This document shows, one piece after another, positions 1 to 5,707 of a stretch of DNA of 9,137 bases. Source of the stretch: an uncultured Bacillota bacterium (GTDB taxonomy: Bacteria; Bacillota; Dehalobacteriia; UBA7702); the NCBI GenBank assembly GCA_902766525.1, contig CACXDX010000081.1, positions 1-9,137 on the forward strand. Direction: 5' to 3'. Position 1 is the first letter of the stretch. Each line of letters opens with the position of its first letter. The notes beneath the pieces are model-generated. The model was not told the origin of the DNA and ran no database searches. It saw only the letters and a list, made by a program, of their open reading frames with translations. The position numbers and the translations under genes were made by a program.

Positions 1-87
1 AAGAAGGAACAAACGATTCGTTTCTGTAACAGCATTACCGACATGAAAAAAGATAATGATTCCATTATTTTTGTTGTGGGACAATAG
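1..87 (+). CDS. possible 3' tail of an unidentified upstream gene
   Basis: Frame 1 is open from the window edge to a TAG stop at 85-87, giving 28 codons that end in DNDSIIFVVGQ. The other two + frames close within 46 bases. The stretch is short and AT-rich, has no motif I recognise, and chance could leave a frame open this long. In related bacteria recA or recX often lies upstream of rny, but nothing in these residues confirms that. No convincing terminator follows the stop. Confidence 0.25.
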   Translation, partial: KKEQTIRFCNSITDMKKDNDSIIFVVGQ

Positions 88-167
88 GAATTGATTTCTT
101 TTCTTTCAGCAGAGATGTTTTTTGACAAACCTCCTAAAAAAGAAGGGGGATCAGCTAAAATATTTCC

Positions 168-204
168 TTGACAAAGCCATGTAAAATAATGTAAACTATA
201 TAAT
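168..204 (+). promoter_or_regulatory. possible sigma-A promoter region for the rny leader
   Basis: A perfect TTGACA lies at 168-173 and a perfect TATAAT at 199-204, but they are 25 bp apart, too far to act as one ordinary promoter. TTGACA can pair instead with the weaker TAAACT at 192-197 (18-bp spacer). The region between them is AT-rich. Transcription would begin near 204-211 and run through the structured leader into rny. The location is plausible; the exact elements are uncertain. Confidence 0.4.
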
Positions 205-410
205 AGATGAAACCTAGTTTATCCGCTGACTTTCAGCTGATGAGATCATTTGTGTATTTTATACTTTTTCATATATTGATTTAAATGAATAAAATACGAG
301 ACATTCTCATTGCGCGTACCGGAATATTCGGTTTGCCCGATTTTTATGTGTTAAACCTGTTCCGATCAGGAAATGTGCAGCATAAGCCAAGTTGATTCTT
401 GGCTTTTTTC
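205..410 (+). ncRNA. structured rny leader: candidate cis-regulatory RNA or small RNA
   Basis: This gene-free stretch contains several inverted repeats. GCTGA 225-229 pairs with TCAGC 233-237. TGATGAGA 238-245 pairs with TCTCATTG 305-312 (two G-U pairs). GTATTTTAT 254-262 pairs with ATAAAATAC 289-297. TTATG 344-348 pairs with CATAA 381-385 and encloses CCTG 356-359 with CAGG 367-370. ACCG 318-321/CGGT 329-332 and TCGG 328-331/CCGA 337-340 are mutually exclusive small hairpins; the second is followed by five Ts. The RNA ends in an intrinsic terminator at 384-409. I do not recognise a known riboswitch, T-box or 6S signature. It may be a regulatory 5' UTR of rny or a separate small RNA. The pairings are seen in the sequence; the function is inferred. 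Confidence 0.45.
384..409 (+). terminator. intrinsic terminator in the rny leader
   Basis: AAGCCAAG (384-391) and CTTGGCTT (398-405) form a perfect 8-bp stem around the loop TTGATT, and T404-T409 is a run of six Ts. It ends 10 bases before the rny ribosome-binding site and 23 before the start codon. It must therefore either end a short upstream RNA or act as a conditional attenuator of rny. Its 5' base overlaps the CATAA arm of the preceding stem by two bases, so the two may compete slightly. Confidence 0.8.
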
Positions 411-419
411 TATTTTTAC

Positions 420-435
420 GGAGGTGAAAGATTTG
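420..435 (+). promoter_or_regulatory. ribosome-binding site and TTG start that fix the rny N-terminus
   Basis: GGAGG at 420-424 stands 8 bases before TTG at 433-435. No Shine-Dalgarno sequence supports the in-frame ATG at 373. That ATG would add 20 residues before the membrane segment and place the terminator hairpin inside the coding region. From the TTG the protein begins MNTLVLILII, which puts the membrane anchor right at the N-terminus, as in RNase Y homologues. Confidence 0.85.
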
Positions 436-1980
436 AACACTTTAGTTTTGATCCTGATCATTGCCGCTGTTGCGGCGGCGATCATCGCCTTCTTCATCGG
501 TTATGCCTTCCGCAAAAAGACGGCGGAAGCGAAAATGAAATCTGCTGAGGAAGAAGCGAAAAGGATCGTTGAAGAAGCGATTAAAGAAGCTGACGCGGCA
601 AAAAGAGAATCCGTTCTTTCGGCGAAAGAAGAAATCATTTCCATGAAGCGTGAAGGTGAAAGAGAAACCAAAGAACGCCAAAAGGAAGTTTCCCGTATGG
701 AACGGCGGATCATCCAAAAGGAAGAAAATCTCGATAAAAAGATCGAACATATCGAAAAGAAAGAAAACAAGCTCAACAATAAAGAACAGCGCCTCGATCA
801 AAAACTCGAAGAAGCCAATAAGCTCGTTGCTCAAAAACAGGAAGAATTGGAACACATCAGCGGCCTTTCCATTGAAGAAGCCAAGGAACTTCTGCTTTCC
901 GGTTTGGAGCAGGAAGTCAAATATGACGCCGCACTGATGATCAAAGAGATCGAAGCCGAAGCGAAGGAAAACGCCGAAAAGAGCGCGAAAGAAATCGTTA
1001 CCCAGGCTGTTCAGCGTATTGCCGCCGACTTTGTGACGGAAACCACCGTTTCCGTTGTGGCCTTGCCCAATGATGAAATGAAGGGCCGCATCATCGGCCG
1101 TGAAGGGCGCAATATCCGCACGCTGGAAACGATGACCGGTATTGATCTGATCATCGACGATACGCCCGAAGCCGTTATCATTTCCGGGTTCGATCCCGTT
1201 CGCCGCGAAGTTGCCCGCATCGCTCTGGAAAAATTGATTCAGGACGGCCGCATCCATCCCGCCCGCATTGAGGAAATGGTGGAAAAAGCCAGAAAAGAAG
1301 TGGATCAGACCATCAAAGAAGAAGGGGAACAAGCCACCTTTGCCGTGGGTATCCACGGTCTCCATCCCGAATTGATCAAGACCCTGGGTCGATTGAAATA
1401 TCGTACCAGTTACGGACAGAATGTTCTCAATCATTCCGTTGAAGTTGCGCAGTTGGCCGGTGTGATGGCCGGAGAACTCGGGCTTGATGTGAAAATGGCG
1501 AAAAGAGCCGGTCTTCTCCATGACCTCGGCAAGGCCATCGACAGAGAAGTCGAAGGGCAGCATGCTTCCCTCGGCGCAGATCTCGCCAAGAAACACGGTG
1601 AATCCAAAAACATCGTCAACGCCATTGCCGCTCATCACGGTGATGTCGATCCTACAACCATTGAAGCCGTGCTGATCCAGGCGGCCGACGCGATTTCCGC
1701 CGCGCGTCCCGGCGCCCGCCGTGAAACGCTGGAAACGTATATCAAACGTCTGGAGCAGCTTGAGGAAATCGCCAATTCCTTCAGCGGCGTCGAAAAGAGC
1801 TTTGCCATTCAGGCCGGTCGTGAAGTCCGCATCATGGTGAAGCCCGACAAGATCGATGATGTTCTTGCCGCCGGTTTGGCCCGGGATATCGTGAAACGCA
1901 TTTCTTCGGAAATGGAATATCCCGGTCAGATCAAAGTCGTCGTGATCAGGGAAACGAGAGCCGTTGATTACGCGAAATAA
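433..1980 (+). CDS. rny: ribonuclease Y, membrane-anchored endoribonuclease
   Basis: RNase Y cleaves single-stranded mRNA to start bulk decay and organises the degradosome-like complex at the inner face of the membrane in Bacillota. The 515-residue product matches the family's usual 510-520. An N-terminal transmembrane segment (about residues 2-25) is followed by a long, highly charged Lys/Glu coiled coil (about 30-150). A KH RNA-binding domain carries the GxxG loop G222-R-E-G225 within IIGREGRN. The HD catalytic domain has the H363-D364 pair in LLHDLGKA and a second AAHHGD motif. The C-terminus ends in YPGQIKVVVIRET, typical of the family. The start is TTG with a strong GGAGG site. The structured leader and terminator upstream suggest that expression is controlled at the leader. 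A strong terminator follows 7 bases after the stop. Confidence 0.97.
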   Translation: MNTLVLILIIAAVAAAIIAFFIGYAFRKKTAEAKMKSAEEEAKRIVEEAIKEADAAKRESVLSAKEEIISMKREGERETKERQKEVSRMERRIIQKEENLDKKIEHIEKKENKLNNKEQRLDQKLEEANKLVAQKQEELEHISGLSIEEAKELLLSGLEQEVKYDAALMIKEIEAEAKENAEKSAKEIVTQAVQRIAADFVTETTVSVVALPNDEMKGRIIGREGRNIRTLETMTGIDLIIDDTPEAVIISGFDPVRREVARIALEKLIQDGRIHPARIEEMVEKARKEVDQTIKEEGEQATFAVGIHGLHPELIKTLGRLKYRTSYGQNVLNHSVEVAQLAGVMAGELGLDVKMAKRAGLLHDLGKAIDREVEGQHASLGADLAKKHGESKNIVNAIAAHHGDVDPTTIEAVLIQAADAISAARPGARRETLETYIKRLEQLEEIANSFSGVEKSFAIQAGREVRIMVKPDKIDDVLAAGLARDIVKRISSEMEYPGQIKVVVIRETRAVDYAK

Positions 1981-1987
1981 GGATGAA

Positions 1988-2024
1988 AAAGAGGGTGTCG
2001 GATCAAAACACCCTCTTTCTTTTT
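1988..2024 (+). terminator. intrinsic terminator downstream of rny
   Basis: AAAGAGGGTGT (1988-1998) pairs perfectly with ACACCCTCTTT (2008-2018), an 11-bp stem with a 9-base loop, followed by C and five Ts (2020-2024). It should end most rny transcripts. No good promoter was seen in the remaining 70 bases before ymdB, so ymdB may depend on readthrough or on a weak promoter I cannot identify. Confidence 0.92.
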
Positions 2025-2095
2025 AAAGATCATTGATGCGAAACACAGAAACAAGCTGTTCAAACAACGGCTGAAACAGGGTACGTGAGGAAAAG

Positions 2096-2884
2096 ATGAA
2101 AATATTATTTATCGGCGACGTGGTCGGTCGTCCCGGCAGAGATGTTTTGGAAAATAACCTGCCCCTGCTGGAGCGGGAATACGATATCGATTTTACGATC
2201 GTCAACGGTGAAAACGCCACCGGCGGTTTCGGGCTGGATCTTAAGGCTTACAATACTTTAACCGCGGCCGGGGCGGATGCGCTGACCATGGGCAATCATA
2301 CTTTTGACAACAGAAAGATCCTCGATTTTATCGAAGAGAAAGATAATATCATCCGCCCGCTGAATATGACGGTGAAAGCACCCGGTGTGGGAATGCGCGT
2401 TTTTACGTTAAAAAGCGGAGAAAACCTGACCGTGATCAATCTCTGCGGTCGGGTCTACAGCAATCTCGCCGTAGACTGCCCTTTTCAAGCCATGGATACG
2501 ATTTTGAAAGAAACCTCGCTGCGGGACGGCGCGATTTTTGTTGATTTCCACGCCGACGCCACCTCGGAAAAGGTCTGCTTCGGTCACCGCTATGACGGTC
2601 GGGTTTCGGCGGTTTGCGGTACGCATACCCATATTCAAACGGCCGATGAAAAGATCTTACCTCACGGTACCGCCTTTATTACCGATGTCGGTATGACCGG
2701 AGCTTACGATTCCTGCCTCGGGATGAACAAAGAAGCCGCGATTTCCCGCTTCACCGAGCTGAGGCGTCAGCAGATGCGCCCGGCACAGGGAGAACGTCAG
2801 ATCAACGGCGTCGTTATTACTTTGAACAGCGCGTTTAAAGCGGAAAATATTGAAAGAATCAACCGCGTTTATCCCGAATTTTGA
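2096..2884 (+). CDS. ymdB: YmdB-family metallophosphodiesterase (TIGR00282)
   Basis: The family is a calcineurin-like phosphodiesterase with two metal ions. The Bacillus subtilis member hydrolyses cyclic nucleotides in vitro and affects biofilm formation and motility gene expression. At 262 residues it is close to the 264 of the B. subtilis protein. Metal-site motifs are all present: GDVVGRPGRD with D8, NGEN with E39 (the position that is catalytic in B. subtilis), GNHTFD with N67 and H68, VDFHAD with H152, and GTHTHIQTAD with H177 and H179. The start ATG has GAGGA at 2087-2091, slightly close (4 bases). It lies directly after rny, the usual arrangement, but here a strong terminator sits between them. 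It is cytosolic with no signal peptide. The in vivo substrate cannot be told from sequence. Confidence 0.95.
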   Translation: MKILFIGDVVGRPGRDVLENNLPLLEREYDIDFTIVNGENATGGFGLDLKAYNTLTAAGADALTMGNHTFDNRKILDFIEEKDNIIRPLNMTVKAPGVGMRVFTLKSGENLTVINLCGRVYSNLAVDCPFQAMDTILKETSLRDGAIFVDFHADATSEKVCFGHRYDGRVSAVCGTHTHIQTADEKILPHGTAFITDVGMTGAYDSCLGMNKEAAISRFTELRRQQMRPAQGERQINGVVITLNSAFKAENIERINRVYPEF

Positions 2885-2966
2885 AAGGCGGGAAAAGAGG
2901 AATTTCACGGATTACAGAGAATTATGGAAGTAACGAATCATGATTTTCGGAGGAGAACAAAACGAA

Positions 2967-3044
2967 ATGAAATATTTTGGCGGTACGAATTTTAAAACAC
3001 CTTTTTTCTTCTTCGGGAGGGGAGTTTTCGTTGATGTACGCTGA
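2967..3044 (+). CDS. putative Phe-rich leader peptide, 25 aa
   Basis: ATG at 2967 is preceded by GGAGG at 2949-2953 (13-base spacing, rather long). The frame runs 25 codons, starting MKYFGGTNFK, to TGA at 3042-3044. Seven of 25 residues are Phe, including four consecutive Phe codons at 3003-3014 (TTTTTCTTCTTC). The stop codon overlaps the first codons of the dipeptidase gene (ATG 3034), so the two could be translationally coupled. A terminator-like hairpin begins 6 bases after the stop. This resembles amino-acid attenuators such as pheA and pheS leaders. A T-rich stretch also yields Phe codons by chance, and the presence of a real peptide is unproven. Confidence 0.35.
   Translation: MKYFGGTNFKTPFFFFGRGVFVDVR
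3016..3033 (+). promoter_or_regulatory. ribosome-binding site that sets the dipeptidase start
   Basis: GGAGGGGAG at 3016-3024 precedes ATG 3034; the nearer GGAG (3021-3024) is 9 bases away. This supports ATG 3034 over the upstream in-frame TTG at 2977. TTG 3031 is a lesser alternative. The same nine bases can pair with CTCTTTTCC at 3069-3077 (six Watson-Crick and three G-U pairs), which would hide the site and disrupt the hairpin at 3051-3071. Confidence 0.7.
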
Positions 3045-3993
3045 AGATATGAGCCTGGCTTTTTCAGGCTCTTTTCCTTTAAGGGCCGATGCCCACTGTG
3101 ATACATTGACCCTTTTGGAAGAGGGGAAGAGCCGGCATATCGATGTTGAGACCATGAACCGCTATATGGATATGCAGTTCATGGCAATCTTCATTGAAGA
3201 AGATGACGCGGAAAAAGCCGCCGAAAAACTTGAGCGTTGCTATCACTTCTATCGTACCGTGTCCACCGAGGAATATTATGACCTTTGGATCCCGCTGAAG
3301 AACGAAACGGGTTTTGCCCGATTGGAGCGGGACAACATCGGTATCGTTCTCGCTTTGGAAAATTGTTCCGCTCTGGCCGTTGACGATGACGCGGTCTATG
3401 AAGCCTACGACAGGGGATTTCGCAGTTTCGGCCTTGTCTGGAACGGTGAAAACCGCTTCGGCGGCGGCGCTTTCAGCGATGCCGATCTGAGCTTTGAGGG
3501 AGAGCGGCTGCTGCGCACGTGCAATCGTTTGCCCGTCGCCGTCGATCTCGCTCACGCCAATAAGAAGACCTTTTTCAGCGCGCTGGATATTTTGGAATAT
3601 CCGCCCATCGTAACTCACACCTGCTGCGGTTTGGTCTATGATCATCCCCGCAATCTCAATGAAGATCAGATGAAAGCGCTGCGCGGCGCCGGCGGGATCA
3701 TGGGCATCACCTTTGTTCGGGATTTTTTGAGAGAAGACGGCGAAAATGCCTCCTTCGATGATATCATCGACCATATTCTTTATGCCTCGGATTACGTCGG
3801 TTTGGAAAACATCGCCTTCGGCAGTGATTTCGACGGCGCCGATATGCCGGAAGAACTGGCGGATCAATCCTGTCTCGCCGCACTCTATCTGCGCATGAAG
3901 GAACGGGATTTTTCCGAGGAGGAGATCGCCATGATCGCCGGCGGGAATCTCTTTCGCTATATGAGAGCTACATTGGGAAGGAAGGAAACATGA
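3034..3993 (+). CDS. M19-family (renal-type) zinc membrane-dipeptidase homologue
   Basis: The M19 family are two-zinc peptidases that hydrolyse dipeptides, including some with D-residues. From ATG 3034 the protein has 319 residues. Zinc and catalytic positions known for the family are all found: H21 and D23 in DAHCDT, the bridging E109 in ALENCS, H174 in DLAHAN, H195 in VTHTCC, R206 in DHPRNL and D265 in GSDFDG. Their spacing (21, 11 and 59 residues between the last four) closely follows the human enzyme. There is no signal peptide, so it is probably cytosolic and may recycle peptides or cell-wall fragments. Its stop overlaps the next start (ATGA), which indicates co-translation with the PHP gene. 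The first 18 residues precede the conserved core and contain a hairpin-coding stretch; the exact N-terminus is less certain than the function. Confidence 0.92.
   Translation: MYAEDMSLAFSGSFPLRADAHCDTLTLLEEGKSRHIDVETMNRYMDMQFMAIFIEEDDAEKAAEKLERCYHFYRTVSTEEYYDLWIPLKNETGFARLERDNIGIVLALENCSALAVDDDAVYEAYDRGFRSFGLVWNGENRFGGGAFSDADLSFEGERLLRTCNRLPVAVDLAHANKKTFFSALDILEYPPIVTHTCCGLVYDHPRNLNEDQMKALRGAGGIMGITFVRDFLREDGENASFDDIIDHILYASDYVGLENIAFGSDFDGADMPEELADQSCLAALYLRMKERDFSEEEIAMIAGGNLFRYMRATLGRKET
3051..3075 (+). terminator. terminator-like hairpin at the 5' end of the dipeptidase gene
   Basis: GAGCCTG (3051-3057) and CAGGCTC (3065-3071) form a perfect GC-rich 7-bp stem with loop GCTTTTT, followed by TTTT (3072-3075) and then CCTTT. 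It lies within the first codons of the dipeptidase and 6 bases after the stop of the Phe-rich reading frame. The U-tract is short, so termination would be partial. It might be an attenuator, a translation-modulating hairpin, or chance. Confidence 0.4.
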
Positions 3994-4811
3994 AATTCGA
4001 TCTGCATGTGCACAGCTTTTATTCCGACGGCGTGAAATCCGTTTTTGAGCTGGCTGCCGCGGCGAAGGAAAAAGGTCTTTCCGGTTTCGCTTTGACCGAT
4101 CACGATACCATCGACGGCTGGCAGGATATTCCGGCTGCGTCCGCCGAATATGATATGATCATAGTTCCCGGTGTTGAGTTCAGTACCAAGTCCGAGGGGC
4201 ATACCGTCCATATTTTGGGCTACTGCATGACGGATATCGAACCGCTGAGTGAAAAATTGGCCGATCTGGCAATGAAGCGCAGAAAGCGCATTGAAAAGAT
4301 GACGGAAAAGATCTCGGCTCTGGGTTATGATATCACTTTTGACGAGGTATTGGCCGAGGCGGGACGCGGTACCGTCGGCCGCCCTCATATTGCGGCGGTG
4401 CTGGCGGAAAAAGGCTGCGTCCGCAGCAGACAGGCTGCCTTTGATAAACTGCTTGAACGGGGGAAACCGGGCTATGTGCCCAGAGATCCCTATCCTTCCG
4501 TTGAGGCGGTGGCGTTGATCCTCCGCTGCGGCGGCGTCCCCGTGCTGGCCCATCCCGGTCTCGATGAAGCCTTTTTGCAGATCGACAATTTGGTTGATGC
4601 CGGTCTTAAAGGGATCGAAGCCTATCACAGCGCTCATACAGTGAAGACGGCCGCGAAATTTGCCGCCGAAGCCGCGGAAAAAGGATTGTTTATCACCGCC
4701 GGTTCCGATTATCATGGCTTTGGTGAAGTCCACGGACAACTCGGTTCGGTCACTTTGGATGAAAATACACCGCTGCCGCCGTTTTTAGAGAAATATCTCA
4801 AAGGAGCATAA
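3990..4811 (+). CDS. PHP-domain metal-dependent phosphoesterase (YciV/TrpH-like)
   Basis: COG0613 PHP proteins hydrolyse phosphoesters with a three-metal centre. The E. coli and Chromobacterium members act on 3',5'-nucleoside bisphosphates (pAp) and on short 5'-phosphorylated RNA. The 273-residue product carries the full ligand set: H6 and H8 in DLHVHS, D13, D37 and H38 in LTDHDT, E63 in GVEFS, H74 in VHILGY, H133 in GRPH, H188 in LAHPG, and D240 and H242 in GSDYHG. An insert of about 60 residues after HILGY fits the family's extra domain. Its ATG overlaps the dipeptidase stop by 4 bases, and the cobS ribosome-binding site lies inside its last codons, so it is part of one operon. With rny and ymdB nearby, a role in the last steps of RNA breakdown is attractive but inferred. 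Confidence 0.92.
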   Translation: MKFDLHVHSFYSDGVKSVFELAAAAKEKGLSGFALTDHDTIDGWQDIPAASAEYDMIIVPGVEFSTKSEGHTVHILGYCMTDIEPLSEKLADLAMKRRKRIEKMTEKISALGYDITFDEVLAEAGRGTVGRPHIAAVLAEKGCVRSRQAAFDKLLERGKPGYVPRDPYPSVEAVALILRCGGVPVLAHPGLDEAFLQIDNLVDAGLKGIEAYHSAHTVKTAAKFAAEAAEKGLFITAGSDYHGFGEVHGQLGSVTLDENTPLPPFLEKYLKGA

Positions 4812-4816
4812 CATCA

Positions 4817-5596
4817 ATGTGGAAAGAATTCAGAATCGCCGTATCCTTTTTAACGCGTTTGCCGTTGACCTATAAAGGGGAGTGGGATGAAAAATCCTTT
4901 TCCCGCGCTTCGGTTTTTTATCCCGTCGTCGGTCTCATCGTCGGCTTTTGCGCCGCCGTCGTCGCGGCGCTGCTGAAGCTGACGGGCTGTTACTCCGTTG
5001 CCGCCGTCTGCGCGCTCATCACCGCGATCTGCATCAGCGGCGGGATCCACTTGGACGGTTTTATGGATATGTGCGACGGCATCTTTGCCTCCCGCGGACG
5101 GGAAAAGGCTTTGGATATCATGAAGGACAGCCGTGTCGGTTCCTTTGCCGTGATCGGTGTCGTCATGCTGCTTTTGCTGAAATTTGCTCTTTATGACGCG
5201 GTGATCGGAGAAACGTGGTTTTTCGTTGCCTTCTTGGCCGCTTTTGCTTTTTCCCGCTTTATGATGACTTGCACGATCCTGATTTTCCCCTCGGCAAGAG
5301 AAAGCGGCCTCGGCGCGACGGTGAAAAAATACGTTGCCAAACCGGCTTTGCTCTGGGGCGTCCTCATCATCCTCGTGCTCAGTCTATGGCACGGTTTTTA
5401 TCCGTTGATCCTTGCGTTCGTTCTCGCTTTTGCGATAATGATCTTTCTGGCTGATCGGATCAGCCGCTTTCTTCACGGTTTGACCGGGGATATTTACGGC
5501 GCCATGGCCGAACTCGGCGAAGCGGTTTTCCTGTTTTGTCTTGTTATTATATCCGTGATTTTGAACTGTTTCGACATTTCTCCGATGCTTTGGTGA
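4817..5596 (+). CDS. cobS: adenosylcobinamide-GDP ribazoletransferase (cobalamin synthase)
   Basis: CobS is an integral membrane enzyme that joins adenosylcobinamide-GDP to alpha-ribazole (or its phosphate), the closing step of the nucleotide-loop pathway of vitamin B12. The 259-residue length is typical. The N-terminus MWKEFRIAVSFLTRLPL is a family hallmark. The acidic active-site stretch GGIHLDGFMDMCDG (H78, D80, D84, D87) is followed by a DSRVGSF segment, and the C-terminus has the LTGDIYGA-x-E-GE motif. Several hydrophobic segments (about residues 35-75, 110-155, 170-215 and 240-255) indicate a multi-pass protein. AAGGAG at 4801-4806, within the PHP gene's end, gives a 10-base spacing to ATG. 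No other cob genes and no cobalamin riboswitch are in the window, so partners must be elsewhere or the gene serves cobinamide salvage. Confidence 0.96.
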   Translation: MWKEFRIAVSFLTRLPLTYKGEWDEKSFSRASVFYPVVGLIVGFCAAVVAALLKLTGCYSVAAVCALITAICISGGIHLDGFMDMCDGIFASRGREKALDIMKDSRVGSFAVIGVVMLLLLKFALYDAVIGETWFFVAFLAAFAFSRFMMTCTILIFPSARESGLGATVKKYVAKPALLWGVLIILVLSLWHGFYPLILAFVLAFAIMIFLADRISRFLHGLTGDIYGAMAELGEAVFLFCLVIISVILNCFDISPMLW

Positions 5597-5644
5597 AAAA
5601 AGACATTTTTTAAGAAAAAAACAAATTATTTTTCATTTTTATAC

Positions 5645-5673
5645 TGGCCAAAGGCAATGATTTATGATATGAT
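5645..5673 (+). promoter_or_regulatory. guaB promoter with extended -10
   Basis: A -10 TATGAT (5668-5673) is preceded by TG at 5665-5666, forming an extended -10. A weak -35 TGGCCA (5645-5650, 4 of 6 matches) lies exactly 17 bp upstream. The AT-rich tract 5597-5644 could act as an UP element. Transcription would start near 5680, leaving a leader of about 28 bases with the strong site GGAGGA at 5692-5697, 10 bases before ATG 5708. The leader is too short for a riboswitch. Confidence 0.65.
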
Positions 5674-5707
5674 AATCTGTAATAAAAAAACGGAGGATTA
5701 GTTTTCA

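Noticed and set aside
237..304. Hammerhead-like CTGATGAG followed by a stem and CGAGAC
   Set aside because: The catalytic core needs GAAA after the second stem, but GAGA is present, and no matching third stem or cleavage-site pairing could be formed.
442..1638. 398-codon reading frame on the minus strand across rny
   Set aside because: It lies wholly inside a confident RNase Y gene, has low-complexity Phe/Gly-rich content and no recognisable motif. It is a codon-usage shadow.
2033..2061. TTGATG as a -35 box for ymdB
   Set aside because: No acceptable -10 lies 16-18 bp downstream.
3079..4739. Two minus-strand frames of about 260 codons opposite the dipeptidase and PHP genes
   Set aside because: Both are antisense to well-supported genes and match no family I know. 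Long antisense frames are common with this codon usage.
5594..5612. A-run/T-run hairpin after cobS
   Set aside because: The stem is only A-T pairs and lacks GC content; better read as an AT-rich upstream promoter element of guaB.
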